NCBI GenBank assembly: GCA_903813345.2
Contig: CAIIXF020000011.1
Location: 9,026,842 to 9,090,841 of the forward strand
From: Owenia fusiformis
Lineage: Eukaryota > Annelida > Polychaeta > Sabellida > Oweniidae
Length of the DNA stretch: 64,000 bases
Direction: 5' to 3'
Shown here: piece by piece, positions 24,201 to 35,558 of the stretch
Position numbering within the stretch: the stretch's first letter is position 1
Layout of the letters: each line of letters begins with the position of its first letter
The notes under the pieces: generated by a model
Database searches by the model: none
What the model saw: the letters and a program-made list of their open reading frames with translations, nothing else
What the model was told of the DNA's origin: nothing
Translations under genes and position numbers: made by a program

Positions 24201-27200
24201 TACTGACAATTACACGTCGTCCCAGTGAATATGTGACATTGCTGACGTGGTTTCAACGTCATACTCAGCTTGACCACAATGACAGGCCTGATGTGGCAGA
24301 GGCAATAGAGGTATTCCGCAACCTCTCATCTATTATCAGAGACATGAAACAGAAGCAGGAACGTGAAAGGGAACTTGTGAAATTGCAGAAGACTATTCTG
24401 AACTGTCCAGTAAGTTGAATTATTTCATTTTGTAGGTATTAATAATATGTGAACCATAAAATGAACTAAAATGAATTATGAAATATGTTGTGTAATTATA
24501 AAATATTTATAATCTGATTGTATTCAATTATGGAATTTGCACTAAACCCAACTCATTGAGTCAGAAATTGTGGGAAGACTGATTATAGGGTAAATTCTCA
24601 GTTGCTTTGAAGACCATCATGATTCCTGAAGTACACACTGAAAAACATTTTAATTCACTGCCTAAAAACTTCAAATACTTGAGTCAATTAATTGGAAGCT
24701 CAAGTTCTAGCCAATTTTTAGTTTTGGAAAAGATTTCAGCTTGATTGGACTAATTTGAATAGCTTTTAAATTATATAAATTTTCATGACATAATGTGAAA
24801 AGGATTAACATATGTCAATCCATTACAGTGTATTAATTGCTGGAATTACACCTGAAAAAACACTGAAAGCGCTTTAGTGGAAAGCACTTCACAAAATCGC
24901 CATCCTTCGTGCACTTTTAACGATATATGTAGATATGGAGAATATCCAGCAGATGTGTACATCTACAATAAATGTATTCTTTTAGCATCTAAGAGAAAGC
25001 GTAACCGAGACTTTTGCCAGTGGTGTGAACTTAATTTCAATTTTTGCGATATGATTTGATGACCTATTGCATTTTTTGGCTCCCATCCATCATTTCCTGT
25101 ATTTTTGCGGCAGCCCAAATGTGTAGCATTTGGAATACGTCTTATTTCATTTAGGGCAAATAGTTAAAACCCGGGTAAGGCGTTTTACAAAAACCAATCG
25201 GTATTACACTACCCTCCAAAAGCGCCTAATGATTTAAGGTGTTTTATAGTGACTAGGGTTCTAGAAGTTTTGGAAAGGCGCTTTTGTAAAACGGCAATCG
25301 TGATTAAATCTACATTGTATTTTTTAAACCGGATTAAAACTTTAAGCGCCTTTCTAAAATGCATTGTGTAATTCCAGCAATTATGTGACATTCCCTCATA
25401 GATATTTGTCTCATATTGAGAGTTAGATGTAACTCACTAGGGTAATCATGCTTAATTTCTTATTTTGACACCTATCTGCAGATTGAAAATTACAAATCTA
25501 ATAATGATTTATTCTATCTTTGTTTTAAGGGGGTAAGTGTATAATAATCTTTTATTTCTACCATAATCTGGTTGGAAAGTACTATGTTCATATTTTTTCA
25601 TGAAAAACGCATATTATGCATGAAAAATGTATCACAAATTCTGCACAAAATTGTATCACAAATTCTGCTTGAAAATAAGGTCAAATTATGCATGAAACCA
25701 ATATCACATTATGCATGAAAAATGTACCACAAATTGTGCACAAAATTGTATCCCAAATTCTGCATGAAAATAGGGTCAAATTCTGCATGAATATTATGCA
25801 TGAAAAATGTATTACAATTCTGTTTGTATATTGTATCACATTAATTCTGCATGAAAATAAGATCAAACTCTGCATTGCACTACTACTGCTGGTATTCTGG
25901 TATTTATTTTAAAATCTAAAGGATATAATATTCAATTTATTTATTTATAGTTCAGATATTTACATCATCTTTTCTCATAGAAGTCCATAGTAATATGGAA
26001 TTCCAATAAATTCATGGTGAAAAGGTTACTATATTTGGTAGTTATAATTGATTTACCAGGTAGGCCAAAGGATGTTGCCCATTCTTGTTGTAATATAATA
26101 ATTAAGGGTAGCATTTTTTGGTCCACTCTGCATCTCATTACCAAAATAATGTATTCAATTATTTGTCTAGGCATTGATGGAAGCTAACAGATTCTTTGTG
26201 TTACATGAGGATGTGGCACATCTGAGTAAACCTACATCAGAGGTTGCTCCTGAACTCAGGTAAGTGCTCAACAAGTTCAATGAATGGTTCTTTTTATTAA
26301 GCGTATCAAGATATTGTAATGATTTAAGGGTGCCCTCTTGGGAAAAAGTAATTAGTGATGAACATTTACTACTAATGAGACATCCACACAATCGGCCAAT
26401 CCTTACTCTGGTGCAACTTAGGCTTGTGTAACATGCTCTACTAGTTATCTGGGGCATTACTTCATTTTTCTCTACATTGAATTAAATGAATTTGTAAAGA
26501 TAAATAGATCCCCCTCTTAGTGCTGTATTTTCATACATGACAATAATGTCATTTTTCTCAAAGGCATGTTTTTGATTTCAGGGTTTATCAGCATATTGAG
26601 ACACTTGGGTTGTTTCTCTTCAACGATTCATTGATTGTGACACGACGAACAAGCAAACATTTCCCATTTGAACGTTCAGTTGAACAAAGTTACAGGTTTG
26701 TTATTGATTCATTTTCATAAATACTCCTGTTAAACCATAATTTAATTGGGTGATGAATTTGCACGAAATTAATGCTAAACTACCTTAGCCTTGTGCAATC
26801 AATGTGTTTTGATGAGTAAAAGAACTAGATAAATAATGGATCGCAGAATTGCAGTTTGAAGACGCTCTATTGTCCACCCCCTAAATTTTGGCATAATATT
26901 TATAAAATATTATCCCTGTACTCAAGATTCATATTAAGCCTTCAAATTAGAAAATGTCATTTTTGTGGAGTGTAAATAGCATCTACATGTAGATCGGCCT
27001 GTTGTATTACTGCCTCAGAATTTTAATTCCTATAAGGAAAATGTTTAAATTACCACTTACCCTAAAATGGAACCTGTTGTTACCTGCCTCATGCTTAGCT
27101 ACATGTACACCTGAATGTTACGTTTTTGTAGATTCTTAACCTGTGTCTGCCTAACTAGACTACGAGTGGAAGATATACCAGACTCTAAGTGTAAGTAGAA

Positions 27201-27616
27201 CATATAATGAATTGATAATGGGTGGAAGTGGTATTTAAGAATACTGTGTTTGAGATCCTAACAGAATGAAGACTCCCAAATACTGTACTGTACTGTAGTT
27301 CTATTACTTCTCCGATTGGGATTATTTCCATAAAATGTGTTAAAACGACAACATATTTTCATATTCTTGCATTCAAGATTCAGCATTAACCCTTAATCCA
27401 ATTTGGAAATAAACCATTCGGATTTCAAACTTATTGAACATTAATGTTTTTAATAAATACAATAATCATCAATTCAATTTTTCAGTTGTAAAGAATGCAT
27501 TTCTCATGGAGACCCCCAAGAGGTGTTGGATTTGTTCGTCATATTCATATTCAGCAAAGCTAAACTGGATGACAACATTAGAGAGTGTGATACAAACTGC
27601 TATTGAGAACAACTGA
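128..27616 (+). CDS. ECT2L: ECT2L-like Rho guanine-nucleotide exchange factor (3' part of gene, 19 exons)
   Basis: Coding exons: 128-236, 16412-16560, 17077-17212, 17551-17666, 18874-19058, 19653-19742, 19939-20121, 20530-20633, 21130-21207, 21437-21528, 21702-22047, 22700-22845, 23486-23554, 23667-23888, 24187-24409, 26171-26259, 26582-26695, 27132-27190, 27486-27616. Every junction has AG/GT and matching phase, giving 879 codons and TGA at 27614. Exon 128-236 begins mid-codon, so the gene starts left of the window. In window numbering: DUF4347-like block about residues 115-255, Dpy-30-like helices about 338-373, acidic then basic linker about 384-529, Dbl-homology domain about 535-745, PH-like C-terminus about 755-875. 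Dbl-family proteins load GTP onto Rho GTPases at the cytoskeleton or membrane. The order fits ECT2L as I recall it (F-box, DUF4347, RhoGEF); an F-box would lie upstream and is not seen. Family call is solid for RhoGEF, moderate for ECT2L. Confidence 0.7.
778..947. repeat. Three hairpin units (AGACTCCAGAT / ATCTGGAGTCT)
   Basis: An 11-base arm AGACTCCAGAT is followed by a 3-5 base loop and its inverted copy, then the tail TATTGCTTTTGCCAGTTTTC. Three units of about 60 bases stand in tandem at the left edge of the array. Confidence 0.85.
3490..3700. repeat. Pyrimidine simple repeat (TATCC/TTCC type)
   Basis: Irregular run of CTATCCTTC-type words on the plus strand at the end of the first cassette. 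It is almost purine-free on this strand apart from the A of TATCC. It is followed by the fixed cassette end AGTCTAGATCTGGAGTCTGA. Confidence 0.8.
4920..5140. repeat. Pyrimidine simple repeat, second copy
   Basis: Same TATCC/TTCC composition and the same position at a cassette end as 3490-3700, showing the cassette was copied with its simple repeat. Confidence 0.8.
7160..7400. repeat. TACTCAGCTAC-type simple repeat
   Basis: Tandem 8- and 12-base words built from CTACTTACTCAG close the third cassette in place of the pyrimidine repeat. Confidence 0.8.
9018..9330. repeat. Second cluster of the hairpin units (about six)
   Basis: The same 11-base-arm hairpin and TATTGCTTTTGCCAGTTTTC tail as at 778-947, in about six tandem units. 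Loops alternate between TGAAA and GAAA types. The cluster ends in an ATT/CTT simple repeat that leads into the cassette starting near 9340. Confidence 0.85.
10915..11180. repeat. TACTCAGCTAC-type simple repeat
   Basis: Same word family as 7160-7400, at the end of the fifth cassette and followed by the fixed AATCTGGAGTCTTAAATTGA terminus. Confidence 0.8.
12690..12915. repeat. TACTCAGCTAC-type simple repeat
   Basis: Same word family, end of the sixth cassette. It contains one interruption (AAACTTAAACTTA near 12780). Confidence 0.8.
14355..14555. repeat. TACTCAGCTAC-type simple repeat
   Basis: Same word family, end of the seventh and last cassette, directly before the right inverted end of the composite element. 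Confidence 0.8.
15206..16108. repeat. 55-bp minisatellite, about 16 copies
   Basis: Units of 55 bases contain CATAAATGAATTACACCC, AATAGCTGAATTCATAAATC and a variable GGCAAAAG or GGTGGAAG segment. Copies differ by a few bases and a few are shorter. It lies in the same intron as the composite element, about 300 bases before the next exon. Confidence 0.9.
17077..19742 (+). CDS. ECT2L: DUF4347-like block of the ECT2L-like gene (four exons)
   Basis: Exons 17077-17212, 17551-17666, 18874-19058 and 19653-19742 read through as an alpha/beta domain. It has the strand VVFISSRVPAAD, then MDAVLFGVIPIVYEYEGTTL, a helix, GVFTHSVDPGEILLVHGC and a run ending DIFAPIASCE. This looks like the domain Pfam calls DUF4347, which I recall in ECT2L and in bacterial surface proteins. 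Its function is not known. The intron between the second and third exons carries a mariner-like insertion (17803-18826). Confidence 0.55.
17803..18826 (+). mobile_element. Internally deleted mariner-like element with 186-bp TIRs
   Basis: Ends CAGGGTGTCC and GGACACCCTG are flanked by TA on both sides (17801-17802 and 18827-18828). The arms 17803-17988 and 18641-18826 are each 186 bases and inverted copies of each other with few differences. Between them only the C-terminal part of a transposase survives. TA duplication and the DDE/D-type motifs place it in the Tc1/mariner superfamily. Total length 1024 bases, shorter than a full element. Confidence 0.85.
18172..18486 (+). pseudogene. Mariner-like transposase, C-terminal fragment
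   Basis: About 100 codons remain, ending with a stop at 18484. Visible motifs are HWDNAPIHKA (the second catalytic aspartate region) and APYSPDLAPSDFYLYGALK, which holds the third catalytic acidic position. The N-terminal DNA-binding part and first catalytic residue are absent, and there is no credible start, so it is inactive. Expected role: cut-and-paste transposition at TA sites. Confidence 0.8.
20530..21207 (+). CDS. ECT2L: Dpy-30-like dimerisation segment in the ECT2L-like gene
   Basis: The two exons 20530-20633 and 21130-21207 join in phase 0. They encode a helix LSDILREGLMELGT, a short loop with K/S/N, then VKPVEFLGEYLLMKSG. The pattern of a first amphipathic helix, a proline and then FL-x-x-YLL is that of the Dpy-30/RIIa dimerisation-docking motif, found in DPY30 and several axonemal proteins. 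An acidic stretch rich in D, E and S follows in the next exon. The motif match is by eye; a profile search was not possible. Confidence 0.5.
22700..24409 (+). CDS. ECT2L: Dbl-homology (RhoGEF) domain exons
   Basis: Exons 22700-22845, 23486-23554, 23667-23888 and 24187-24409 encode a continuous helical domain. Conserved region 1 is visible as IAHEILSSEVEYMRTLEII. Region 3 is LQELLLTITRRPSEYVTLL, followed by WFQRHTQLDHNDRPDV, in place of the usual LL-KPVQR-RYPLLL-LLKHT motif. The conserved proline-rich core of region 3 is altered (TRRPSEY for KPVQRITRY), so catalytic strength cannot be assumed. A charged helix (MKQKQERERELVKLQK) links it to the PH-like part. Confidence 0.8.
22844..23004 (+). 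repeat. Three 54-bp units that duplicate an exon end and its splice donor
   Basis: Units begin at 22844, 22898 and 22952, each with AGGTTAAT. The first AG/GT is the end of the RhoGEF exon (22845/22846). Because 54 is divisible by three, the coding frame stays open through all three copies, ending only at about 23029. Each later copy offers a donor in the same frame (exon ends 22899 or 22953). A direct tandem duplication is clear; use of the later donors is unproven. Confidence 0.85.
24834..25382. mobile_element. Fold-back or MITE-like element in a RhoGEF intron
   Basis: The left end ATTGCTGGAATTACAC reappears inverted as GTGTAATTCCAGCAAT near 25368-25382. AAGCGC/GCGCTT motifs occur near both ends and inside. 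There is no coding potential. The 549-base length fits a MITE; the superfamily is unclear. Confidence 0.5.
25600..25880. repeat. Degenerate tandem repeat (GCATGAAAA / TATCACAAATTCTGC)
   Basis: The words GCATGAAAAATGTA and CACAAATTCTGCA alternate through about 280 bases with variable spacing. It lies in the intron before the exon at 26171. Short open frames on both strands here are repeat artefacts. Confidence 0.6.
26171..27616 (+). CDS. ECT2L: PH-like C-terminal exons of the RhoGEF
   Basis: Exons 26171-26259, 26582-26695, 27132-27190 and 27486-27616 encode alternating strands (RFFVLHEDVAHLS, LGLFLFNDSLIVTRRTS, FLTCVCLTRLRVEDIPDS, NAFLMETPKRCWICSS). They end in a helix SAKLNWMTTLESVIQTAIE and a stop. 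This is the usual beta-barrel plus C-terminal helix with a tryptophan of PH domains that follow DH domains. PH domains in this position bind membrane lipids or restrain the DH domain. Confidence 0.7.
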
Positions 27617-27686
27617 AACATGAATGTATGCTACTGGATACCAACGAACCTTTAAGGGAACCTTTACAAGAGATCTGAACCTAGAA

Positions 27687-27994
27687 AATAAAATCTCATA
27701 TTGTTGGAGTCTGGGAGCATCAATAACTAAATCCCATTAATGTTGAACAAGCACTCTTAGTATTTAATTCTCATACATTGATTTCAGACCTAAAAAATGT
27801 GACACTGGCCATAACTGATCTCTGTGATTCAACACAAAACACCATATACGATGTAACATGTACATATTTCTTCTACAACTATTCCGTCCACTTTATATGC
27901 TTACTATTCATATTGTTGATATTTTTATATAGGACCTCACATACATTTATTTTATAAATTATTGACTATTTGTACCAGTTACAGTTTTAAATAA
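27687..27994 (+). promoter_or_regulatory. Candidate polyadenylation signals of the ECT2L-like gene
   Basis: AATAAA occurs at 27687-27692, about 70 bases after the stop codon, and again at 27989-27994. Either could end the transcript. No transcript data are available to choose. Confidence 0.4.
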
Positions 27995-30003
27995 ATTGCT
28001 AAAAGTAAAATGTGAGTTTAAATATTTACTACTTTCAATACTACATCTACAGGGCATTACAAACAGGGCTATTCTGAATAAAAACCTACTAAAGATGTAT
28101 AATGTCTATTTCATGTAGCAGTGTACCAGAGGAGTCATACCTTTACATGCCATAATATGACAAACTTAAAGCCTTCATTGTTATTATGTCACCACCAAAA
28201 ATTGGTGAGATATTGTTATGGTCTCCGTTTTTTTTTACGGCGAATGGCATTTGGCAATCAGCGTCTGTAACAAATTCTTACAACTTCCAATAACTTAACA
28301 AGTTCTGTTTCGACTGATTTCAATTTATTTCCGTATCATCTAAGCTCAAATCTGACTTTACTTTTAAGATTTGACCTTCAATGACCTTTTCAAGGTAAAA
28401 AAGGTCTTTTTTCAACTCAATGCTTCTAATTGACCAATTTTTTTTTTTCAAAACCATCTCTAAATTTTCAAAAGTTCAGATCTAGCTATAAATTTGACCT
28501 TCAATGACCTTTTCAAGGTAAAAAAGGTCTTTTTTCAACTCAATGCTTCAAATTGACCAATTTTTTTTTTCAAAACCATCTCTAAATTTTCAAAGTTCAG
28601 ATCTAGCTATAAATTTGACCTTCAATGACATTCTCAAGGTCAAACAATATTTTACTTATACCTTCAATGACCTTGTCAAGGTCAAAAAGGTATTTTTCAT
28701 GTTGCTTCAAATTGACCAATTTTTTCAAAATCATCTACAAGTTCTCAAAAGTTCAAATCTGACTATAGATTAACCTTCAAGGACATTCTCAAGGTCAAAA
28801 AATATTTTACCTTCAATGACCTTGTCAAGGTCAAAAAGGTATTTTTTCATCTTTCTTCAAATTGACCAATTTTTTTTCAAAATCATCTACAAGTTCTTAG
28901 AAGTTCAAATCTGGCTTTAGATTTGAGATTTCACCTTCAATGACCTTCTCAGGGTCAAAAAAGGTCTTTTTTCAACTTGCTTCAAATTGACCAATTTAAT
29001 TTTTCAAAATCATTTACAAGTTCTTAGAAATTCAAATATTACTTGAGATTGAACTCATAATATTGTGAGCAACTAGGTGGTGACATTTTGTCATGATAAT
29101 GCCTTGTTATTCATATTGCCAACATTTGCTGTGCATAAGCAGTTCAAGATTAGATTAGTCAATGTGGTAAAGTATGATTCCATCTATTGTTTCTTTAATA
29201 TTGCATAATCATTTCCTGATGACACATCATGTACGATAATTAAGTTGTTTATGCTTCAGAGAGGGAGGGGCTTGGACGTTGGTGTTTTTTTACATTAAAT
29301 AGTTTGTCATATCCAGTATTAAAAGGAGTGTATGAGTATGCTGAAAACACTCAGTTTTGATATTATTGGCTTACAGAGCTGAGCTTATGAGAAAGTTGTC
29401 AAATATGGTTGCAATGTGGAGAATGTCAGCCATTTTAATAATAGTCATCTTAACACAAAAAGTAATGGATTTATTGTAATTATTGTTTATTCTCAAATTG
29501 ATTTTATTGATGTTTTATATGATGTAGAAATACAACATGATATATTCTCTTTCCACAATTCATATGGTTGCTATTTTTGGAAGTGAGGGCTGCCAATCTT
29601 GTGTGCATCTCTCTATATTGGAATTTGCTATGCCTTGGCATTGCCATTGCATATAACAGACATTCACCTCCAGCTTATATGATTAAAATACACAAAAAGC
29701 ATTTATAAATTCAAACTGACATCTTTTCCCTGCTAATATGTCACCGTAATATTTGGAATGTTTATCATATAAACGACAATGTATAAATACAATATTGTAA
29801 ATATTATGGAAATAGTAAATCTCTATATGACTAGACTAACCACACAAAGCAATGACAATATAACTTGGTATACTGTATTCCAGGCCACCTTGGAATGAAC
29901 ATACTGTATAGTATAATGATTATTCTCTATATCTTGAATCATAGTATATGTAGCTTATACTAACAATGAAATAATTTTCACTTTGAGAGAATGCTACATT
30001 TTA
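27995..30003. other. ECT2L-like 3' flank
   Basis: Intergenic. It holds the dispersed tandem-array element (28177-29110); the rest (29111-30003) shows no gene or recognisable repeat. Confidence 0.6.
28177..29110 (+). repeat. Dispersed element with internal ~117-bp tandem array
   Basis: The sequence opens with TATGTCACCACC and closes with GGTGGTGACATTTTGTCATG. Between these are about five units containing CCTTCAATGACCTT, CTCAAGGTCAAAAAGG and TTCAAATTGACCAATTTT. A second copy in opposite orientation lies at 50330-51075. No protein is encoded. Confidence 0.7.
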
Positions 30004-33000
30004 GTCAGAAACCCATGCCTCTCTATCGTTTCAAAAAATTTACCCAACGTATCGGTCTCTGTTAATTTATGGCATCCATACTTTTTTGAAAGGTAACATT
30101 TTGAGGTTCAATTTTCTGCCGGATGCCCTTGCAAACTCTCATTGGTTGCTCTGTATTGTAGCATTCCATTACCATGGTTACGCATCTATAGACATCTTAC
30201 CTTGGAATCTTAAATCATTTGTAGCTTTGTCATTATTTTGTCTATAGAAATGATATTGGTATCAAATTAAACCTAAATAAATTTCCCATATAATAATAAT
30301 ATTCAATTATGCAAATTAGCTCATTTGCATAAATTGTGACGTCATGAATCTATTTTTGGCTCAGAATTTTCAAGTATAGCAATGTATCTTTAAGAACTGA
30401 AGCCGTACGGTAGAATTTCTTCAATGTTATGACTTTTATTTTATGAGCAGAAGGTTTAAACAAGATAAAAGTGAAAACAGATTCAAAATTGGATCAGAAC
30501 TAACAAAGTTATTAAGCTTTCTAGGCAGCTACCATGAACGTTATCACTGAACAATTAACTTTAAACATCTTACCTAAGAATTGATATGTTTGGTAACTTT
30601 GTCATTATTTGGTCTATTATAAGGAGATCTTGGTATCGAATTGATCCTAATTGAATAATCGGTATGGAAACGATATTCAATTATGCAAATTAGCTAATTT
30701 GCATAAATTATGATGTCATCAACCTATCTTTGGTTCAGAACTTCCAAGTATAGCAACATATTTATTAGATCCAAGGTTGTATGGCGTAGTTTCTGCATGT
30801 TTGTCATTTATTCTATGAGTGGAAGAGGTATGAGCAACATAAAAATGATTCAAAATTGAATTAGTATTAGTTAAGTAATTCAGCTTTTGAGGCAGCTACT
30901 ATGAATGTTACTATTTGACAATCAAAAATAAAACACTGAAATAACAAAAATGAAACAAAGCTGATTAAAGCTTATCGAGTGAAATCTATATATTTTCCAT
31001 GTCACTGAATTCGTTGGTGTATAGAAATGATACAAGTATTTATAATTTTGACTATCATTGACAGGGGTCAAAACAGTTTTTTTGATTTTGTAACATGATT
31101 TATTGTTTGTGAGAAAGTTATGGATTAATCAGTTAGTGAATGGGTGAATGGTATTGTGAAATCTGTTATGTAATCTATAAATTTTTAAACTGATTTGCTT
31201 CATAGGCGTCAATCTATTTAAAGAGATGAAACATTATGCCTGGTCAAACATCAATATTTGTTCTGCAATTCAAGCAGTGAACATCTACATGAATTTTTAA
31301 ACATTATATTATATTATTATAGATTATATCATTGCTGTTTTTCATGTCATCACCAAAAGCGGTGACATATTGTTATGACGATGACTGCTGATGACGTTGC
31401 GCCATTCTTACACCTAACACCGAACTGATTTTACCATACTATATGCTTTTTAAAGAAATAAATATTATTTATTATTTGTTGAATTTCTAGCAAAAATTGC
31501 CTCCACTTCACTCATTTTGTCAGATTACTGGCAGTGACATTAAAGATACAATTTTTATTTTCTAGGGTGTCTCAAAAATGTACCCAAAGGTATATCAACA
31601 GCAAAGATAAATCAATCAATATTTTCAGATATTTTTTGCATGGTCATTTAGGAAAAGCATGTAAGTTTTCTCTCCAATACTAAATTTTTAGTTCAGTCTT
31701 GCTTTTTTGATGCTTTTTAACCCTTTTTATACCATGTGTTTAATTTAACCTCCTTACATTTTGATAAGAGCCTGCATCCTTACTGCTACATTGTTTATCA
31801 TATATGATAATGTTTCTGGTGGAATGTTTTGAATTTCCTTTCACATGTTGATCTCAAGTTGTTCTATGTCTCTAGGCTTGGGATAAGCATAAACATGGTT
31901 CTTGAAGTCATCCCAGAGAAAATGTTTGGGGTGTCAAATCTGTTGAATAGGGAGGCCCTCACAATGTCTATATGCAGAGAGAAGAAACTCCTTTCATGGG
32001 AATTTTTGTGTGGCAATTGCTGTACATGGAGGGGCTCAAACTGTCTGGAACCACAGTGTTCTCATTTGGATATCATTCAGTCTCCGTAACTCTGGCAGAT
32101 GGAACTCCATTATCAATTAACCGCTAAATCATTTGACGATAATTGACCTGGTTCTCTGTGATTGTTCTGCCATCTTCAACCTTGGAACTTCTTTCTCTAG
32201 GGCTATTTGAAGGAACATGTTAAGCTAATCCCAACCCAAAAGACCTAGAACAACATAAGGCCAACACCCAAAGAGAAATTCAAAACATTCCACCTGAAAC
32301 ATTATCAAATGTGATGAACAATGTAGCACAAGGATACAGGCTGTCATTGAAATATGAAGTAAAAAGTAAAGGGTTAAATCATCAAAAAGGCAAGACTGAA
32401 CTAAAAACTTTGTATCGGGACGTACATGCTTCAGCAACATGACCATGCAAAAATGTCTGAAAATATTGATTGGTTTAACTGTGCCGTTTATATACTTTTA
32501 GGTACATTTTTTGAGACACCTTGTATTATTTATCATACCAACCTATCATAGTTCATAGATACCATTGCATTTTTATATTAAGTGTTAATGAAGCGTAGAA
32601 ATGAATAGTGAGGGCTTTAACCCGAGAGTTTCTACATCCATATGACACTGATTTAATGTCATCAGTGTGACATTGATATCCGCGTTAAAATCACCTATAT
32701 GGCATTCATTCATGTTATAACCATCTACAAGTAACATTGATATTCATGTAGCATTACCCATGTCTTGGACCCATATGGCAGTGGTTCAATTGTTCTTATG
32801 AGTATCTATTTCAGTGGTGACTTTCATTACAGGGATGCTTTTTATTCTTAATGTTTCCATGATCTTTGTCACATCTCCATGAGTCCATGTTTACCTCACC
32901 AGTGTGATTTGACTCCCAAATATGTGTGTGACATTAATCTCCTTGTTAACATCATCTATAGATGTGACTTTGATTCACCCCCTCTCAGCACATCTTATTG

Positions 33001-35505
33001 TGATGACTTTTGGATAACTGCCCTAACATTCAGGCCTACATGTACATCTATGACTTTTTGATATAATCTGTTATATTGATCAGATCTTCAGAAACCCTTG
33101 TCTGAAAATAATTTAAATCCTTACAATGAAATAATAGCTTGTACTGGTCTTCGTTCAGAATTGCAATCTATGCTCCCTAAACAACATACTGTATGCTATT
33201 TTCATTCCATATTAAAGCTTCTAAGCTATAAAAAGTGTACATTAAAATAGTTTATTCAACCTCTGTCAATCATACTACGTGATTAACTCCTTTATTTTGC
33301 GCTAAAATCTCCTGTTGTTACTGTTCTCAGTTTTGAATGGTATCCATACTCTTTGGGATATACCTGAAATCCATCCATTTGAGACTCATATTTTTTCATA
33401 GATTTTTACATATTTCATATTTTGGAAACCCTTTAAACAAGTTCAGATTATAAGTCCTATACCACACATACTTCCATAAGAGTTAGATGTAGGAAACCTA
33501 TATGTAGATGTAGGAAGGGTTAGTTAAAGTCCTACAAAAATCACTTCTTTCAAAAATATTTTAAAGGGCATTTTTTCTTTGTGGCTATTTCTATCAATAC
33601 ACTTTAATTTCAGGATTACTAGTACTACTACTGAGCTCTTTGTTTGGATTTTGTCATCATTTTTCATTGCATATCAAAGAGGTTATACTACAGTATGTAA
33701 AATTAAACTTTTCATTTTGCTTCCCGAAGTACCTACTTTCTGCTTATAGTCCATTTTCAGAAAAGCTATAACATAAACCATTCTAAGGTTGAATCAACAA
33801 GGATTTTGAAGGTTAAAAAATTCCCTTAAGTAGTTGGCACATTAGCTGTGTGGGCTCGCCATTTGCCACCGATTGACTTATTTTGGGCATTGTTTTTTAT
33901 AATTAATTTACTTTTTAATTGATGTGATAGGGATATCTTTCTGTAAAACTGTTTGTTTTGCCCACCCTGTATTCATGCTGGGTACAGCATGTCGGAAAGT
34001 ATTCACATGGTGGCGAATGATGAGCTACAAGGCCTAAGTGTGACAGCTCCATCAAAGGAATGCATCCTAGAGGGTGTGATGTGACTCCCTTAATAATTGA
34101 CACATTGGGACATGAGATGGAAATCTTAACATCTAAGTTCTAAGTTGATACTCTATCTGTATTTTGAATATAAAACGGTAATTAAGATTTATTTAGCTTA
34201 TGTCCAGATATCAACAAAATTTTGTTTTCAGCTTTATCACGTGTTAGAAATCAAATGAAACCAGGAATACTCCTCCATATAAATTTTGTAAATATTGATA
34301 TGTATATTTGTCAACATATGTCAAAAAAGCATAATTAAAGCATTACTATGTATTCATATGGATCATTGACAGTGTATGGTGAATTATAAAATTGGATTTT
34401 CAAATACAGGATCGAGATCACACGATTTTGACCCCTGTGAATGATAGTCAAAATACATATAACATATCCACATACTTACATGTTCAGTTCAATGTAAAAA
34501 TATGAACAAGTCATGTGCATTTTTACTCAATAAGATTGAAACAACTGTGTTTGTTTCTTTTTTTTCGTTATTGTAATATTTTTTATAATTGTAAAACAAT
34601 GACGTTCACAGTAGCTGCCCAAAAAGCTGAATAACTGATAATTCTGATACAATTCTGAATCTGTTGTCTCTTGAATGGTGCCTATATCTTCCACTCATCA
34701 AATAAACGTCAAAACTATGCACACATTCTGTCATACAGGCTAAGTTCTAATATATATGTTGCTAAACTGGGATATTCTGAACAAAAATTGATTGATGACA
34801 TCACAATTTATGCAAATTAGCTAATTTTGCGTAATTGAATATTGTAATCATACAGAAAATAAGGTTTAATTTGATACCAATATCATTTCTATAGACCAAA
34901 TAATGACAAAGCTACAAACATTCTAAACGTCCATGGTAAGATGTCTGAGTATAATTGTCAAATAATGACATTCACAGTAGCTGCCTAGAAAGTTTAATAG
35001 CTTTGGTAATACTGATCCAATTTTGAATCTGTTTTCACTTTTATGTTGCTTATACCTTCTTCTTATAGTCTAAAGGACCAAACTTTGCAGAAATTCTGAC
35101 ATACGGCCTCAGTTCTAATAGATACGTTGCTATACTTGAAAATTCTGAATCAAAAATTGATTGATGACGTCACAATTTATGCAAATGAGTTAATTTGCAT
35201 AATTGAATATCATTACTTTATGGGAAATTTAATTAGGTTTAATTTGATACCAATATCATCTCTATAGACCAAATAATGACAAAGTTACAAATGATTTAAG
35301 ATTCCAAGGTAAGATGTCAATAGATGCGTAACCATGGTAACGGAATGCTACAATACAGAGCAACCAATGAGAGTTTGCAAGGGCATCCGGCAAAAAAATG
35401 AGCCTCAAAGTGTTACCTTTCATAAAAGTATGGATGCCATAAATTAACAGAGACCGATACGTTGGGTAAATTTTTTGAAACGATAGAGAGGCATGGGTTT
35501 CTGAC
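30004..35505. mobile_element. 5.5-kb DNA element with ~1.07-kb terminal inverted repeats
   Basis: GTCAGAAACCCATGCCTCTC at 30004 is mirrored by the inverse ending at 35505, each flanked by TA (30002-30003 and 35506-35507). The inverted arms run to about 31075 and from about 34425. Each arm itself contains two diverged ~380-bp copies with AATTATGCAAATTAGCT. The core has no recognisable gene and carries a nested mariner-like element (31565-32523). It is therefore non-autonomous; superfamily undetermined. Confidence 0.75.
31565..32523 (-). mobile_element. Mariner-like element, copy 1, nested in the 5.5-kb element
   Basis: Left GGGTGTCTCAAAAATGTACC and right GGTACATTTTTTGAGACACC form inverted ends of about 165 bases next to TA dinucleotides. 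On the minus strand between them are remnants of a mariner transposase C-terminus, including a NIPPE-like stretch (QNIPPETL) broken by stops and frameshifts. A related copy is at 42854-44058. Confidence 0.7.
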
Positions 35506-35558
35506 TATTTATGATGCAGGTAGGTTAAAAATCCTTAAAACTCCTCATCTTTGTTAAG

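Noticed and set aside
31829-32089. 86-codon plus-strand frame
   Set aside because: It lies on the strand opposite to the decayed mariner transposase of the nested element, so it is not a separate gene.
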